DNA from: Brachypodium distachyon
Taxonomy: Eukaryota > Streptophyta > Magnoliopsida > Poales > Poaceae
NCBI RefSeq assembly: GCF_000005505.3
Contig: NC_016131.3
Coordinates: forward strand, 69,452,355 to 69,516,354
Length of the DNA stretch: 64,000 bases
Reading direction: 5' to 3'
The position numbers and the translations under genes are program-made. Positions within the stretch are counted from its first letter, which is position 1. Every line of letters begins with the position of its first letter. A model generated the notes under the pieces. That model was not told the origin of the DNA, searched no databases, and was given only the letters and a program-made list of their open reading frames with translations. Shown piece after piece: positions 1 to 12,622 of the stretch.

Positions 1-486
1 ATGTACGGTTTGGCCTCAAGCCGTTTAAACCGGCTGAGATCAGCCCAGGTCAATTTCCTTCGAAGATTGCGAACCCTCCGGCGGTGCAGTATAAAATAAT
101 ACCTGGTTTTCACGGATTCGATCTAAACCGGTTTTGGGCACCGCTAGGCTAAGGTATGTTCGGCAGAGTAGCATGTCTTGGTAACTTAAATACTGCATTA
201 TAAGTTTATCAAGAATGCCATTCCTCCAAACATCCTCAGAAAGAGGAATCGAAATGTTTATTTTAACTCAGCATCCAGTTTTGCATGAAAGTGGTTTACC
301 TAGATTTCCAACACCTTCTACTCCGTTCTCCTCCAAGGCCTCTTACCTGAAATAAACGTCGTTCATTAAATTATTATGAGAAACAACATTGTTTGAAACT
401 CAAAAGGTCAAATCGGAGATCTTGTTTTAATAAGAATTCAAATATAATATGCTCCTTTAGTCCTTTGTTATTTTTGAAAAAAGCTA

Positions 487-709
487 GTCCCTTGGTTCCT
501 AATTAATTGCCGCCGGAAATTTTGCAAAAAAAAAAACCTAGCTATTTCCCGAAATCGACCTGCAGTCTTTTGTAAAAAAAACAGGTAGTTTTTCGAAATT
601 AACGTGCAGTCCATGTTCAATTGAAGATGTGTACTGCAGATTGATTTTGTAAATTAATATGGTTTTTTTTTGCAAAATGGCCGGCGCCAATTAATTGGAA
701 TGGAGGGAG
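487..709. mobile_element. Stowaway-like MITE
   Basis: The 223-bp element is flanked by TA on both sides (485-486 and 710-711). The left end begins GTCCCTTGGTTCC and the right end reads GGAATGGAGGGAG, an imperfect version of the Stowaway CTCCCTCC terminus. The inverted repeats continue inward through the aattaattg(c/g)cgccgg core and a shared ttttgcaaaa tract. It has no coding capacity. Confidence 0.7.
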
Positions 710-908
710 TACTGGTTTGTTGTTGCTTCGTATTGGGTACTCCGGAGTCCCAACCTTGTGACAAATATATGAAGTTTTTGGAAATGTCACAAAAAAATCA
801 ACACGTATGTTTGTAATATATTTATTTATTTATTCTAAAGGAGGAGCACCCGGCCTCCTGAATGATGCGATGCACACAACCATTTTGTTGCAAAGCGAAA
901 ATGATATA

Positions 909-1147
909 CTCCTTCCGTTCCTTAAATTAGGGCGTATATTATTTTCTTTGACCGAGTCTTTGACCAAGATTTATTCTATTAATATATATTTTTATGAAAT
1001 AAAATTGATATCATTGGATTCGTATTCAAAAGTACTTGTTTATGATTATGATTTATATCGCATAAGTCACACGTTGATGGAATATTATTTGGTCAAACGC
1101 TCGGTCAAAGGAAACAATATATGCCTTAATTTGAGAAATAGAGGAGG
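909..1147. mobile_element. Stowaway-like MITE
   Basis: The 239-bp AT-rich element is flanked by TA. Its ends are CTCCTTCCGTTCCTTAAATT on the left and, inverted on the right, CCTCCTCTATTTCTCAAATT. Further inward, the ggcgtatatt and aatatatgcc tracts also match as inverted repeats. An open frame crossing it is chance. Confidence 0.7.
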
Positions 1148-2130
1148 TATCTTATGACAAAAATGAAATCTATGCATATATATGCATCATGGCAAAAAAT
1201 ATAGATCAGAAAACAAAAGACAAACTGGTAGTTATAATTGACCGAATTCATACCCGATTTGGATTTGCTACTACTTATAGCTATTATGTCCTTTTGTTTC
1301 TCGGTTCGTTTCGTAGATCGGATTTTGATTTGAAGTCTTGTGAGATGGTAGTTACATTTTGTATCTATATATGGTAAAAGAAAATCAAATTTCATGAACT
1401 CTAGAGGGTTCTTTGTAAGAGCAACTCTAGCAGATACCGAAAAGTGGGCCGAACCGAAAAATAACCGTCGGTCTTCGGTTTTATCGGCAAAAAAGGTTCA
1501 AACCAGATACCGAATAGTTGTGTAAACCGAAAAGAAAAGTTCGGATTTACTGAATAGGAGCCCTCGAATTAGGATATGCTCGGTCCCATCTTCCCCCCGT
1601 CTGGGTACCGAAGTGGCCTCGGAAAACGGTTGGCGCAAGCATAATTCCCATGATTCCGTCTTCCCCGACACACTGCTCCTGCGATTTTGCGCCGCCACCA
1701 CCGCAACCGCGCCGTCGGTCGCTTTTCCGCTTATCCCCCCCCCCCCCCACACACACACCCACCCACCAACACATCTACGTTGTCCGCCCACTGCCCCGTG
1801 AACTTCCGCCGCTAGTTCCCCCGAGCTAGGAGCACCAAAACTGCAGCCGTCGCTGTCATCGCCGCAGGCATCCGCCCGCTGTCCAGGAGCTTCGGAAGGA
1901 TCCAAATCCGACGTCGTCTGGCCAGAGGAGACCAAGTTCACCAGATCTACATGCAAATCCTTCACCCTCCGCCGGTAAAGGTAAAATTCTCATCGAACCC
2001 GTGCCTTTGAATTTGGGGATCTCGTGAATTTTAGGGCTTTATTGAATTTGCGAATTGCCCAATTCAGATGCAATAATCAATGCTGTCTTTATCGGCAAAA
2101 GGGTGAAACCTCAAAGGCAAACTGGCAAAG

Positions 2131-5100
2131 ATGGCGGCGTCGCTCTCCAGACCCCTCCGCCTCCGGCTGCGGGGCAGCGGACACCGCCTCCTCCCCTCCC
2201 GGCCCTCCAGTACCCACGCATCCAAGCCGCCAACTCCGCCCGCCGCCGCACCGCCACCCCCAGGTCTCTGCCCTCGCGAAATCTCCGGCAAAGCATCTGC
2301 GGAATCATGACCGCCGCCGCCGCCGCATGCTAATGAGATTTGTTTCCACGCACAGGAACAGGGAAGGAAGCGAGCGCATGGTCAAAGCTCTTCCTCTTCG
2401 CCCCCGGCGCCATCACATTCGGCCTCGGCACATGGCAGCTCTTCCGGAGGCAGGAGAAGGTTACATCTCACCTCACTCCTTAAACACCCCCTCCCGCCCC
2501 CGTATAGTGCGTGCTTACCCTAGAAGTTCTCAATTTGTGCCGTTTCCTGCGCCATCTCAGATAGAGATGCTGGATTACAGGACGCAAAGGCTGGAGATGG
2601 AACCCGTAGCGTGGAACGAGACCGTCTCGTCTGCCGCGTTGCGTGATCCGTCTGTGCTCGAGTTCCGGAAGATCGTGTGTGAGGGTGATTTCGATGTGGA
2701 GAAGTCGGTCTTCATCGGTCCTCGCTCAAGGAGCATCTCCGGTGTGACGGAAAATGGGTATTATGTGATCACTCCGTTGATACCTCGGCTGACTGAGCCT
2801 GGCAGGTAAATTATTGTTTGAAGCAGCATTATGTTACGGCTTTTGATGTGTTTTATTGGTAAAGCCTATGTTGGGAGAGAGGAAATATATTATAAATGGA
2901 TAAACCTGACTATGGTGGAACTCAAAGCGACTGTTCCAATGAAAGTGTAGAACTGAATTAAAACATTTCTTCCACCGTAAAAAGGAAAATGAACAGTGTG
3001 AACCGTGCAGCAACTAGGTCAGGTGCCTCTTGATAGAGCACAAACATTACAATTTTTTTAAAGGAATAAAAACACAACATTAACTTTAGCTGCCAGTGGT
3101 TTTCATAGTCATTTATTCTAGACTGACCTCTGCGTCTGCATGTACCCCTACACAATCTGAGAAGGTACTATCATCATGGAATGATTGAACAAAATAAAAT
3201 TTTTAGCGATTAGTATGTATATATATTAAGGGAGATTTATACCTTGAGTGGTTTCCTGAAAAGTTTACAACATGAGGAAATGTTGGTTCTGATTTTCTGA
3301 GATATTCAAATACAAAGTTTAGATCACCTGGTGATTTTGAAATCAAGAAGAAAGCATTATTTTGTAAATACATATTTTTAGTTTTATTCCTTAGAAGATA
3401 GTGAAGAATAAAATATCTGTCTTCTAACTCTTGGTAGCTGTCCTTCGGGACAAGTTTGCTGATCTTAAATAGTGATCCACGAGGAAAGCACTACGGGTTT
3501 CCAAAAGAGAAAAAGGAAATAAAAGAAGAGGAAACCAGTATTGTACGGTCGTGTACTCTGACATATGTATGGAGAACCCATTTAAAATAAATAAGCTATA
3601 TGCAAGTTTCTCAAAGGACCAAAAGTAGTTGAATTATATGTCAAAATGTGAAAGGGGCCCCCACCTGAGCTTTTGTTTGTTCCAAATGCTATCAGCCAAC
3701 CCATGTTAGTACCACTACCTGAAGACTTGCAAGTGACCAAGCTTCGGCATTTACCAAAGACTGGTTTGCCTTTATCCCATGCACATTCGACTCACAATAA
3801 ATCAGAATTATCTGATGGTATACTGCATTTCTTTGCATAAAAACAAATCCTAATGTTTTATCACTCCCCATTTTATCTAGACATTTATGTTTCTAAGAAA
3901 TGTTTTGTCAGTTTGCAGTTACCTATCCTTGTGAATAGAGGCTGGGTTCCTCGTGGCTGGCGTGATACAAACATGCAGAACCACCAGGACCTTGGTGAAA
4001 CTTCAGAGGTGAAACAAGCCGATAAGAAGACAGATGAAAGAAGTATGTGGTGGAAGTTTTGGTCCAAGGAGCCTGAATCTTCTTCCGAGGTGATGTACTG
4101 CCCCCCCTGTTGTAGTTTTAAAACTATGGCCTAAACATGTTCATGGAAGTTTTGGTCTAGGGAGCCTGAATCTTCTTTGGAGGTTTTGTAGTTTAGGAGG
4201 TGAATGATAAGGTTATCATGTTTGTGTTTTTACATACTGATATCTTTTGAGTGTGATAATTCGTGAATTCTTTTAATGAGAACATTGTTAAACCCATTGT
4301 AGAATAACTCCTATATACAGTTTAGATTAGACCTGCCTTTTAATCATTAATGCAGTTATTGCTGGTTGCTAGAATATACTATGGGAGTAGGTCGGTTGTT
4401 CGTTTTATGTCAATTTAGAGTTAATACCATGCTGCCACAATCATCTTCTTTTGAGAAAGCTGCCATAATCATCTAGATTGAAAACCACCATGGTTTTCAT
4501 TATCTTATTCTACATATTTTGGAATCCCATTATTTATATTGTCATTCTTTTATTCTACGTATTTACTCATTCCGGCAAGCATAAAATTGATGCATGTTAC
4601 TTTTTACAGGTTCAAAAACCTGTAAAATCTGTAAAGCCTCCTGTAAGAGTTATTGGAGTAATCCGAGGAAGTGAGAAGCCCAGCATATTTGTTCCAGCTA
4701 ATGAACCCAGTAATGGACAGTGGTTTTACGTGGATGTTCCCATGATTGCACATGAATGTGGCCTTCCTGAAAATACTGTTTATATAGAAGATGTGAATGA
4801 AGACGTTTCTGCAACTAATCCTTATCCTCTTCCGAAAGATGTAAATGCTTTGATCCATCACTCAGTGATGCCAGATGACCATCTGAAATACACCGTTACA
4901 TGGTAAATGCCCCCAATTCCTCAACCCTGTTCCTCAATATATAATGATGTTTCCAAGTGTCATGTAATAGGGGATGTTGTATTAGAACATTAGGTGTTGC
5001 TTATATCTTTGGACTTTTATCACTAGAAGTATTAGGCTTCCTGATAGAAACTATTGCTTCCACGTAGAAAGCATCGCTTTGATGTGCATTGCAGCTATAA

Positions 5101-5762
5101 ATCCAGTTGATGTTTGACAGTTCGTAAACAAACCATGATAGTCGACACCTTCTGTCCAAGCACATTTGTGCTGAACATACAAACTTTTTTTTCCATTGAC
5201 TTGCATTGCTTATCATTGCAAACCTAGTACCTGAATGATGAATTGGTTATCTTGCTATATTCGAGCTAAAAGCTTTGCTTGGATGTATCTACCTTGTATC
5301 AGGCATCTGGCATTAGCCTTTCGACCATACAGGATTGCATGTGGTCCTGCAGTCATTGCAGCACACTGGTGTGCTGACTTGCAGAATTATGAGTTGTCCT
5401 TTCATCATTATCTAATGTTCTGACTGAAGCAATAGGATACGTCTACCATTTAGAATTACTGCAGAAAAGAAAATTGCAGCTATCAGACAACTTATATGTA
5501 GGTCACTTGTGGGACACTTAAAAATGGTGATATTGATCAACTCCGTTAAGTTGCCCAATCTAGGGTGCACAGATAATTTTGCCCATTGCCAATTGTACTG
5601 AACGGAGGGAATATTTTTTATGGTATTAATGCTTAATTCGTTAGTTTGTTATTGCCTTTTTGTGATCACTTCTTATCTTTTGATATTATTAGGTACACTC
5701 TTTCTGCTGCTGTGACTTACATGGCATCAAAGCGGATAAAGGTAAAGAAGGTGAGGTTATAG
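2131..5762 (+). CDS. SURF1: SURF1-like cytochrome c oxidase assembly protein
   Basis: Mitochondrial inner-membrane factor that helps assemble complex IV (known for the SURF1/Shy1 family). Six exons: 2131-2263, 2356-2459, 2561-2805, 3912-4089, 4610-4902 and 5693-5762. They join in frame to 340 residues, the usual plant SURF1 length. The first ~45 residues are rich in Arg, Ser and Pro, like a mitochondrial presequence. A first membrane helix (FAPGAITFGLGTW, about residues 58-70) is followed by WQLFRRQEK. The family motif NRGWVPRGWR starts at residue 169. A QWFYVDVP block follows, and the C-terminal helix begins WYTLSAAVTYM and ends in a basic tail. Between the NRGW block and the second conserved half is a charged plant-type linker (EVKQADKKTDERS). 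Start choice: the first ATG giving the presequence in frame with the conserved core. Splice sites are all GT-AG. Confidence 0.95.
4051..4184 (+). repeat. Duplicated tail of SURF1 exon 4 inside intron 4
   Basis: The last 39 bases of exon 4 plus its splice donor (4051-4091, encoding WKFWSKEPESSSE) recur about 93 bp downstream at 4144-4184 with a few substitutions. The copy still reads in frame as WKFWSREPESSLE and ends at gag|gt. It is a recent local duplication, not an extra exon, because no acceptor precedes it at the right place. Confidence 0.8.
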
Positions 5763-7865
5763 CAGAACTGGAGTCTACTGAAGTTCTTTCCTGTATCGTG
5801 TACTCATTTAAGAAGCTCAAGTTCCCGCTGCTTCAGAAGGAGCGTGCAAGTATTGCAACTGTAATCTCTGGCAACAATTAAACCATTATTTTTCACATTT
5901 GATATCGACATCACTCAGTTGAGCTCAGAGAATACAGAGCTACAGAAGTTTTGTTAGCCTACCATACACTGGAAGGACGATTGTTATTTATCCTAGGTCT
6001 TTGTACCCCTTTTTTGGCAGCCGTCCACAGAGATTGATGTAATGGGTTGGCCCATTAACTTTAAAGGACAAGTCATTTTCGATCAGCACTCAGCTGAGCA
6101 GCAAACTTCCCCTCAAAAGAAAAAAGCTGAGCGGCAAACAGTGTTTGTCTCCTGGGGGATCCACTGATGGTTCCCGCATTGGAATTTCTGCAGTATTTTG
6201 CCGAGTTTATGTTCAAACAAATCGACAGTAAACACATCACAGCTGTCGAGAAACTGTGGTCCTCTGACCAATGTATGCATTCTTCAGCTCCAGTATTGCA
6301 TCCATTTTCACCGTGATGCTGTTGTCTGCCTGTCCTCTGCTTTGCAACTGTCCGTTTTTCCTCTACTCTTGCCATGTCCACAGGCAGGTCTGAATCGGCC
6401 TTCTGGTACCCTACTACTAGTACCAGTGGCGTACTGTGTTCTCTGGCAAAAAAAAAAGGTCAACAATGCATGTGATGGTAGGGCGTACCTGTTTGTTTTT
6501 GGAAAACTTGTAGGGTGTACCTTGAGGCGTTGATGGCTGTCTGCTGTCCTTGCGCAGTACACCGTGCTTCTTAAATAGCCATCTTTATTTTACGTTCTTC
6601 TTAAATAGCATCTTCGTTTTATGATAGTACACCAGACAGCAATCAAACCACCAATGCCTTGGCATTGACACTCTGGGTTAGCCTTCTCCATTGAATAATA
6701 TCGGCAAGCCGTCCGCAGTGATCAACCAAAATGACTAGGAACGGACACTCCTAACAAACAAGAAAGATGCTTCCTCACCGGCCACAGCCACCCAGGAGGA
6801 GGAGAGGAGGATGACACATGTCTTGGCTCCCATAGGATTCTTCTTTCCTTCCTTCGTTCCTTTGTACTACCAGCAGCATATATGTTTGCAAGCAATGCGG
6901 CATGTGTCCCATGTCTCCGTGACCAGTAACTCTCATCTGGGACTGGGGAGGAACAAGAGGTCACATGACTTGCGGTGTGGCCATTACCACAAGACTGAAC
7001 AACATGCCAAGAGTTTCAAACGAGGAACATGCCAAGATTGCAACTGCAGTCTGCAGCGTGAGAGTGGAGTGGAGGTCAGTAAAAACGCCAGCAGCCAAAG
7101 CACAGCATCATCTCACGCTGGAACAGCGCTAGTACTGCTATAGATTGATTCTGGTGAGTGAGTGGCTGCACTGCAGGAGTGAAAGCAGGAGTGGAAGGGG
7201 TCGGAAATGTCAAAAGACTAGCCGCCGTAGACGGTACTAGTCCTTGAAGCTGGAGCTGAATCATGGCAGATCACCACTGGACTGCACTGCCATGCACAGC
7301 TTCTCCCGTTTCCTTTAGTCAAGAAAGCACGCCACCTGCCCTGCTCTGCTCTCCCTTTGTTTGAGTCCGTCCTCTCCTTTCCCATGGCAGCGCAGAAAGG
7401 AGGCGATTAAATACGTTTGTCCTTTGGATCCGGTTCATAAATCAGTACTAGCTGCGAATCTTATTTGTATCTAGCCTGGACATACCTCCAAATTCAGAAA
7501 CAACGTTTGCAAAATTTTCGGTCGGGAAAAGATTATCGCGCAGCTGCACAATCCATTTGGATCCAAGGAATGATTCACACAGCTTTCTCCAAGATCTCTC
7601 ACTCTCTCGGCAAAATTTGGATGAAAATCAAGGATGACAGACAATAGTGCGGCTGTAACTTGTACTACCTCGAGCGGTCAGTCTGGACTTTGGGTGACAA
7701 ACATGCCACGCTAGGCTAGGTGGGCTGACGCGTAGAGAGTTAAAAGTACGGGGGTAAAAATGGTAAAAGAATTTGGAAGCAGGAAAAAGGAAGACGCCTC
7801 TCTTGGCTTCGTATGAACACAACGGAAGAGCTCTCCCCTGGATACAGGCATACAGCACAGCGCAT

Positions 7866-7898
7866 AGAGAGAGAGAGAGGGGGAGAGAGAGAGAGAGA
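7866..7898. repeat. GA microsatellite
   Basis: A run of (GA)n interrupted by a short G tract, just upstream of the presumed 5' UTR of the NPGR-like gene. Such GA/CT tracts are common in core promoters and 5' UTRs of plant genes. Confidence 0.85.
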
Positions 7899-8770
7899 TT
7901 CTCCTCTCCTTAGTTCCACCAGGCCATCATCCTGCAGTCTCCTTGCTCCGCCGCCCATCCCATACGTCGTCTTCTTCTCATGACCTCTCTCGTGCTGCAA
8001 TCCGCCGCCGCCGACGCCTCACACCTCTCGCGGCCATCGCCGCGCCTGTAGCCTGTTTCTATGTCACCGCGTCGTCGCCTCCCTGCGCTATCCAACCCTG
8101 ACCCTGCAATTTTGGGCATTGGTTTTCGAGGTACGAGGTTTTAGTCATCCGGTTGTTAATTACTTCCCGAACTACTTAACCTCCACTAATTTTTCGGTGC
8201 CCGGTAATCACCCGGCGCACCATCTAAGATCCGTCGTAGTTAGTCGTGTATCAGCAGTGAGGTTTGGCGAAATCAATCTTACCTCCGTCTCTTGTGAATG
8301 TGGGAGGCGTGCTAGAATTCTGCTTTCGTTGGCTTTTTTTTTTCTGAAACAGGAACAGTAGATTTTGGGTACATCGAAAATATGCGATACTTCTACGAGG
8401 GAACCAGCTCTTGGTGCAATACGTAATCGGCGGGGGTGCATTGCTCAGTTGCTGCTAGTGGAATTTCGGTGTACGGTGTACCTATGTTATTGTTGGAGGA
8501 GCTTACATTTGCCACTGTTTTACTGAATCTCGCTAGGTTTTTAGTTGGCCTAGTGAATATTTGCCCTGTTGAGCACCTGTTTCTGTTTGGTATTTCCGGT
8601 TCCGTAAAATTGTTCTCAGGCTGTAACTCTTAACGAGCATCATCGCTAGCTCTAAGAAGTTGCTAGGACTAAGTGTAGTTTCTTATTTTATCTGATTCGT
8701 CATGTTTACCTGAGAAGAAAACATGCTGATAGCTTGATTGTTGGAGCCAGGGAACGGAATTGCTAAGCAT

Positions 8771-8824
8771 CGCTTCACATAGATTTCAACACTTGGTCGC
8801 TTCACATAGATTTCAACATTTGGT
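8771..8824. repeat. 27-bp tandem duplication
   Basis: Two adjacent copies of a 27-bp unit (cgcttcacatagatttcaac plus a(c/t)ttggt) differ at one position. They lie in the presumed leader or leader intron of the NPGR-like gene. Confidence 0.9.
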
Positions 8825-9088
8825 CGTTGTATGTTGTTTGCATGGACCTTGTCTTTATGTTGCACTGTCATTTGTGGCTAACTTGTTATATGTTGTGCTC
8901 ATGTGATTATCTGCGCAATTAGTGTAACCTTATTACAATGTGCACTGAGCACCATTCATTTTTCATGTCAGGTTCTCTGATCTGCTAGATGAAGGATTAA
9001 TACCATTGGCCCCAAGGAAATCCTAAGAGAGAGGACAGCTCGCATTTTTTTTTACATAATTAAGGTGAAATTATAGGCACAGTAGCAA

Positions 9089-12000
9089 ATGGCAGCGATC
9101 ATGTTATGCACCTGCAGCGGGGACCAATCCAAGTTTGAAGAGATGCCCCGATCGCCAGAATCTCTTGCAACACGGGATTTCTCAGCAAATGGTTCTTCGA
9201 GAACAGGAAATCGAGAAGCAACGCCTGATGATAGCCAAGTAAATGAAGTGGAGTCAGACCTAAGAGAGACGCTCTCACTAAATTATGAGGTTTGGCTGAA
9301 TCCTTCTCTCTCCAATGAAGATAGATTATTTTGCTGATTTGCTCAATATTAACTTTATATGGTTATATAATAGGAGGCCCGGGCATTGCTGGGTAGACTG
9401 GAATATCAGAGAGGAAATTTTGAAGGAGCCTTGCAAGTTCTTCAGGGAATTGATATAGGAAGCCTGAAACCAAGAATGACCAGCGCTATTACTGAAAGTG
9501 TCAAGCCTAAAGTTTCTCCTCGTTCTTCAAGAAGGAAAACCTCGCAAGTGAACGGAATGTTAATGCATATGTCCATGCATTCTGTAAGTTTGCTTCTGGA
9601 GGCCATATTGCTTAAAGCAAAATCCTTGGAAAGTCTTGGTAGAGTGACAGGTACTAAGTGGATTATTATTTTCCAATTGATTTCTTGCTGTACTTTAGCA
9701 CCATCATCTGAAATTAGCATAATAGTATCTCTAGAATTTTGGCAAAAAGGAATAAACATCTTATTTATTTGGTTTTTGTTTCCTGTTGTTTTGTAAGATA
9801 AAATATAAACAGAAACCTATGTATTGGATATAGCCACACTGTTATGCTACTTCTGTTTACATCATGCAAGTTATATGCATATGCCTGAAAAAGCTCTGCC
9901 ACATCCAATCTGAATTCACTTTGACTTAATGTTGTCTTGACATGGCAGATGCTGCAGAACAATGCAGAATCATCATAGACATTGTAGAATCTGCATGGCC
10001 TTGTGGTGTTCCAGAAGGTGCTTCCGAAGAGTGTAAGTTGATTGACATGTTCCACTCAGCTCTGGAATATCTTCCTAACCTATGGATGAGAAGCGGTTGT
10101 TTTGAGGAGGCCATAATTGCATATCGGAGAGCTCTTGCAAGGCCTTGGAATTTGGATTCTCAAAGGTCTGCCAACTTACAAAAAGACTTAGCAGTGACTC
10201 TGTTGTACTGTGGTATTGAAGTGAAGTTTCCTCAAGAGTTCAATCAACAACAAAACCTGGTAACCCCTGAGAACAACATCGAGGAAGCAATTTTGCTTTT
10301 GTTCGTACTTATAACAAAGTTAGCATCCCAAGAAATGAAGTGGGACCCTGACCTCGTAAACCATTTGTTGTATGCACTGTCATTATCTGGGCATTGTGAA
10401 ATCTTGGCCAGGCATCTAGAAATGTTGTTGCCTGGAACCTATAGCCGATCAGAAAGATGGTATATTCTCGCGCTTTGCTACAGTGCAGCTGGAATGGATG
10501 ATAGTGCCTTAAACATTATAAGGAATGGTTTCCGTGTGTTACAAAGGAAGGGAAAGCCTCATATTCCATCTCTTCTTTTAGGAGCCAAACTATGTTGTAA
10601 GAACCCAAAGCATGCTTCTGAAGGAATAAAATTTGCAAATGAGGCCATGAAGTCTTTCAGAAGTCATGATATACATCTCATCGGTATTGTAAACCATTTT
10701 CTTGGTGTTTGTTATGGACCTTTTGCTAGGTCCTCCACTTCTCACTCAGAAAAAATGAGATTGCAAGATGATGCACTGAGGTTCTTACAGGATGCTGCTG
10801 CAATGGCGAAGTATAATCCTGACATACTGTATAGCCTTGCTTGGGAAAATGCAATGCAGCGCAAACTAAATGCGGCTGTTGAAAGTGCAACCAAATGTCT
10901 TGAAATGGTGACAGGAAGTTCAGTTATTACCTGGAAGTTGTTGATTCTAGTGTTATCGGCGCAGCAGAATTTACAAGAAGCCGAAGCAGTAGCAAATATT
11001 GCACTAGATGAGGCTGAGAAAGAGGACCAAATGGATATTTTGAGGCTAAAAGCTCAAATTCAGGCCTCCCGTGGACAATTCAAGTCTGCAGTGGAATCTT
11101 TGAGGATTTTGCTTGCAATCATTGAAGCAAAGAAGGAAGTCTGGAAATTGACCCCTTATGAGAAGGTACATCTGCTTTCATTTCTTTGTTGGAATTCAAA
11201 TGATTATATCATGTGTGTTCTTTCTTTAGTATCCACTTGCCCTTCACAGGTTAAATCAATACATAAGTTAGAGATGGAAGCATGGTTAGATTTGGCTTCA
11301 ATATACACAAAGCTTGAAGCTTGGCATGACTCAAACCTATGTCTTCACAAAGCAAAATCAATCAATTTCTTTTCAACCAAGTGCTGGCATGTCAAAGGTA
11401 AATATTATCATTTACTTCACTCTGATACCATTTGTGGCTAATTCTGCTTCACATGAGGCGTGGTATTTATCTTCTGGCGCTTATCCTTGTTATAGTAAGT
11501 TACAGTACACACTTAACATATAAACTTTTGCCTGGATTTATTAGAAAGTGCAGAAGTTCCTGCATCCACTCAGGGTCAACCAACTTTCACCAAATTGTCT
11601 AACAGAACAGCATTTTAATCTCTAAACATTACCACCCTTTAAAAGAACATCTGGACAGCATTAAAAAAAAACTTCACGCGAGTACACACAATACACAAGC
11701 TATGATCCAACAAGCTATGACACAAACTTCGTCAGCCCTCCGCTTTACATGTTACAAGCCAGACACTTGATATGGACAAACTATTGATCTATTTGTGTGC
11801 GAGTTAAGGAACCTCCAATTGTGATCACCTTTGACTTTTGACTCGATCATAGTTGAGGTTGACATTACCTATGTGTTTTTAAGTTATATTATTTTCAAAT
11901 CTGCATTAGAAAGTTTTCAACAACAACAAAAATTGTGGACCTTATGAAGATATGACCTGTCCCTGAAACCTTGACAATAATTGCTTAGTACTAAATTCAG

Positions 12001-12622
12001 TTAAAAGTTATTCACATATTTATGGATAACTTTCTTTTAAGTTTTAACGTACATATTTTCAGATAACTGATAGCTTAGTGCATGTGTGGGCAAATAAAAA
12101 TTGTGATGGTGATTCCAGCTACATACCTGACTATTTTCAGCTAAGGAGCTTCAGTTAGATTTTGCTAATTGTTACAGTACTGTTGTTCATTTGATCACCT
12201 GTTGTTTTCTACAATTACTACAGTTAGTATTGTGCATTCATTGCCTTAATATTTTTGGAAGTGCTAACATCATGGGTACTTTTCCAGGCCTTATATTGGA
12301 GGCTCAATCCATGCACCAAGATGCCCTTGCGGCATTCTCATTCTCCCTCTCCATCGATCCAGACTATGTCCCTAGCATGGTTTGTATGGCAGGGATTCTA
12401 AGAAATCTTGGAGGGAAATCGTTGTCCATTGCAAGAACTATCCTGCGCAGTGCCATCCGGTTAGAGCCGACAAACCATCAAGCCTGGCTGGGGCTTGGAC
12501 TTGTCTTGAAATCTGAAGGATCACTGGTCGAGGCTGTGGACTGCTTCCAGGCATCATATGAGCTCCTAGAATTGTCGCCAATTCAGGACTTCTCGGAGCA
12601 ACTCCCCATCTTGCTGCATTAG
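9089..12622 (+). CDS. NPGR2: NPGR2-like TPR calmodulin-binding protein
   Basis: Tetratricopeptide-repeat protein of the NO POLLEN GERMINATION-related family. Family members bind calmodulin and act with PI4-kinase scaffolds at the plasma membrane (family knowledge). Exons: 9089-9289, 9374-9650, 9949-11165, 11250-11397 and 12288-12622, giving 725 residues, close to Arabidopsis NPGR2. Visible features: an N-terminal MLCTCSGDQS block; EARALLGRLEYQRGNFEGAL as the first TPR; a Ser/Arg/Lys-rich linker (SPRSSRRKTS); several TPR helices in the middle; and C-terminal TPRs (EAQSMHQDALAAFSFSLSID; NHQAWLGLGLVLKSEGSLVE). The 84-nt segment 11166-11249 stays open in frame but has GT...AG borders and a pyrimidine-rich end. 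Its translation (hydrophobic, Cys-rich) interrupts a TPR, so I treat it as an intron. The gene could be any NPG/NPGR paralogue; NPGR2 is the best guess. Confidence 0.9.

Larger units (their letters stand above)
1..2130. other. Intergenic region and SURF1 promoter/5' UTR
   Basis: No gene is supported here. Two MITE-like elements are listed separately. From about 1420 the sequence reads like the end of a grass Mutator-type MITE (gagcaactctagcagataccg), but no matching inverted end was found downstream. A poly-C/CA low-complexity run lies at about 1735-1770. The last few hundred bases before 2131 are probably SURF1 promoter and 5' UTR. Short open frames in this stretch have no recognisable family. 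Confidence 0.6.
5763..9088. other. SURF1 3' region, spacer and NPGR 5' leader
   Basis: No protein gene is supported. The SURF1 3' UTR probably runs a few hundred bases past 5762. The segment 6100-7650 shows no recognisable feature. From about 7860 a GA-microsatellite and CT-rich sequence mark the likely transcription start of the NPGR-like gene. Plausible 5'-UTR intron borders exist (a donor near 8130, ggttttcgag|gtacgag; an acceptor near 8971, catgtcag|gttc), but without transcripts these are guesses. Confidence 0.45.
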
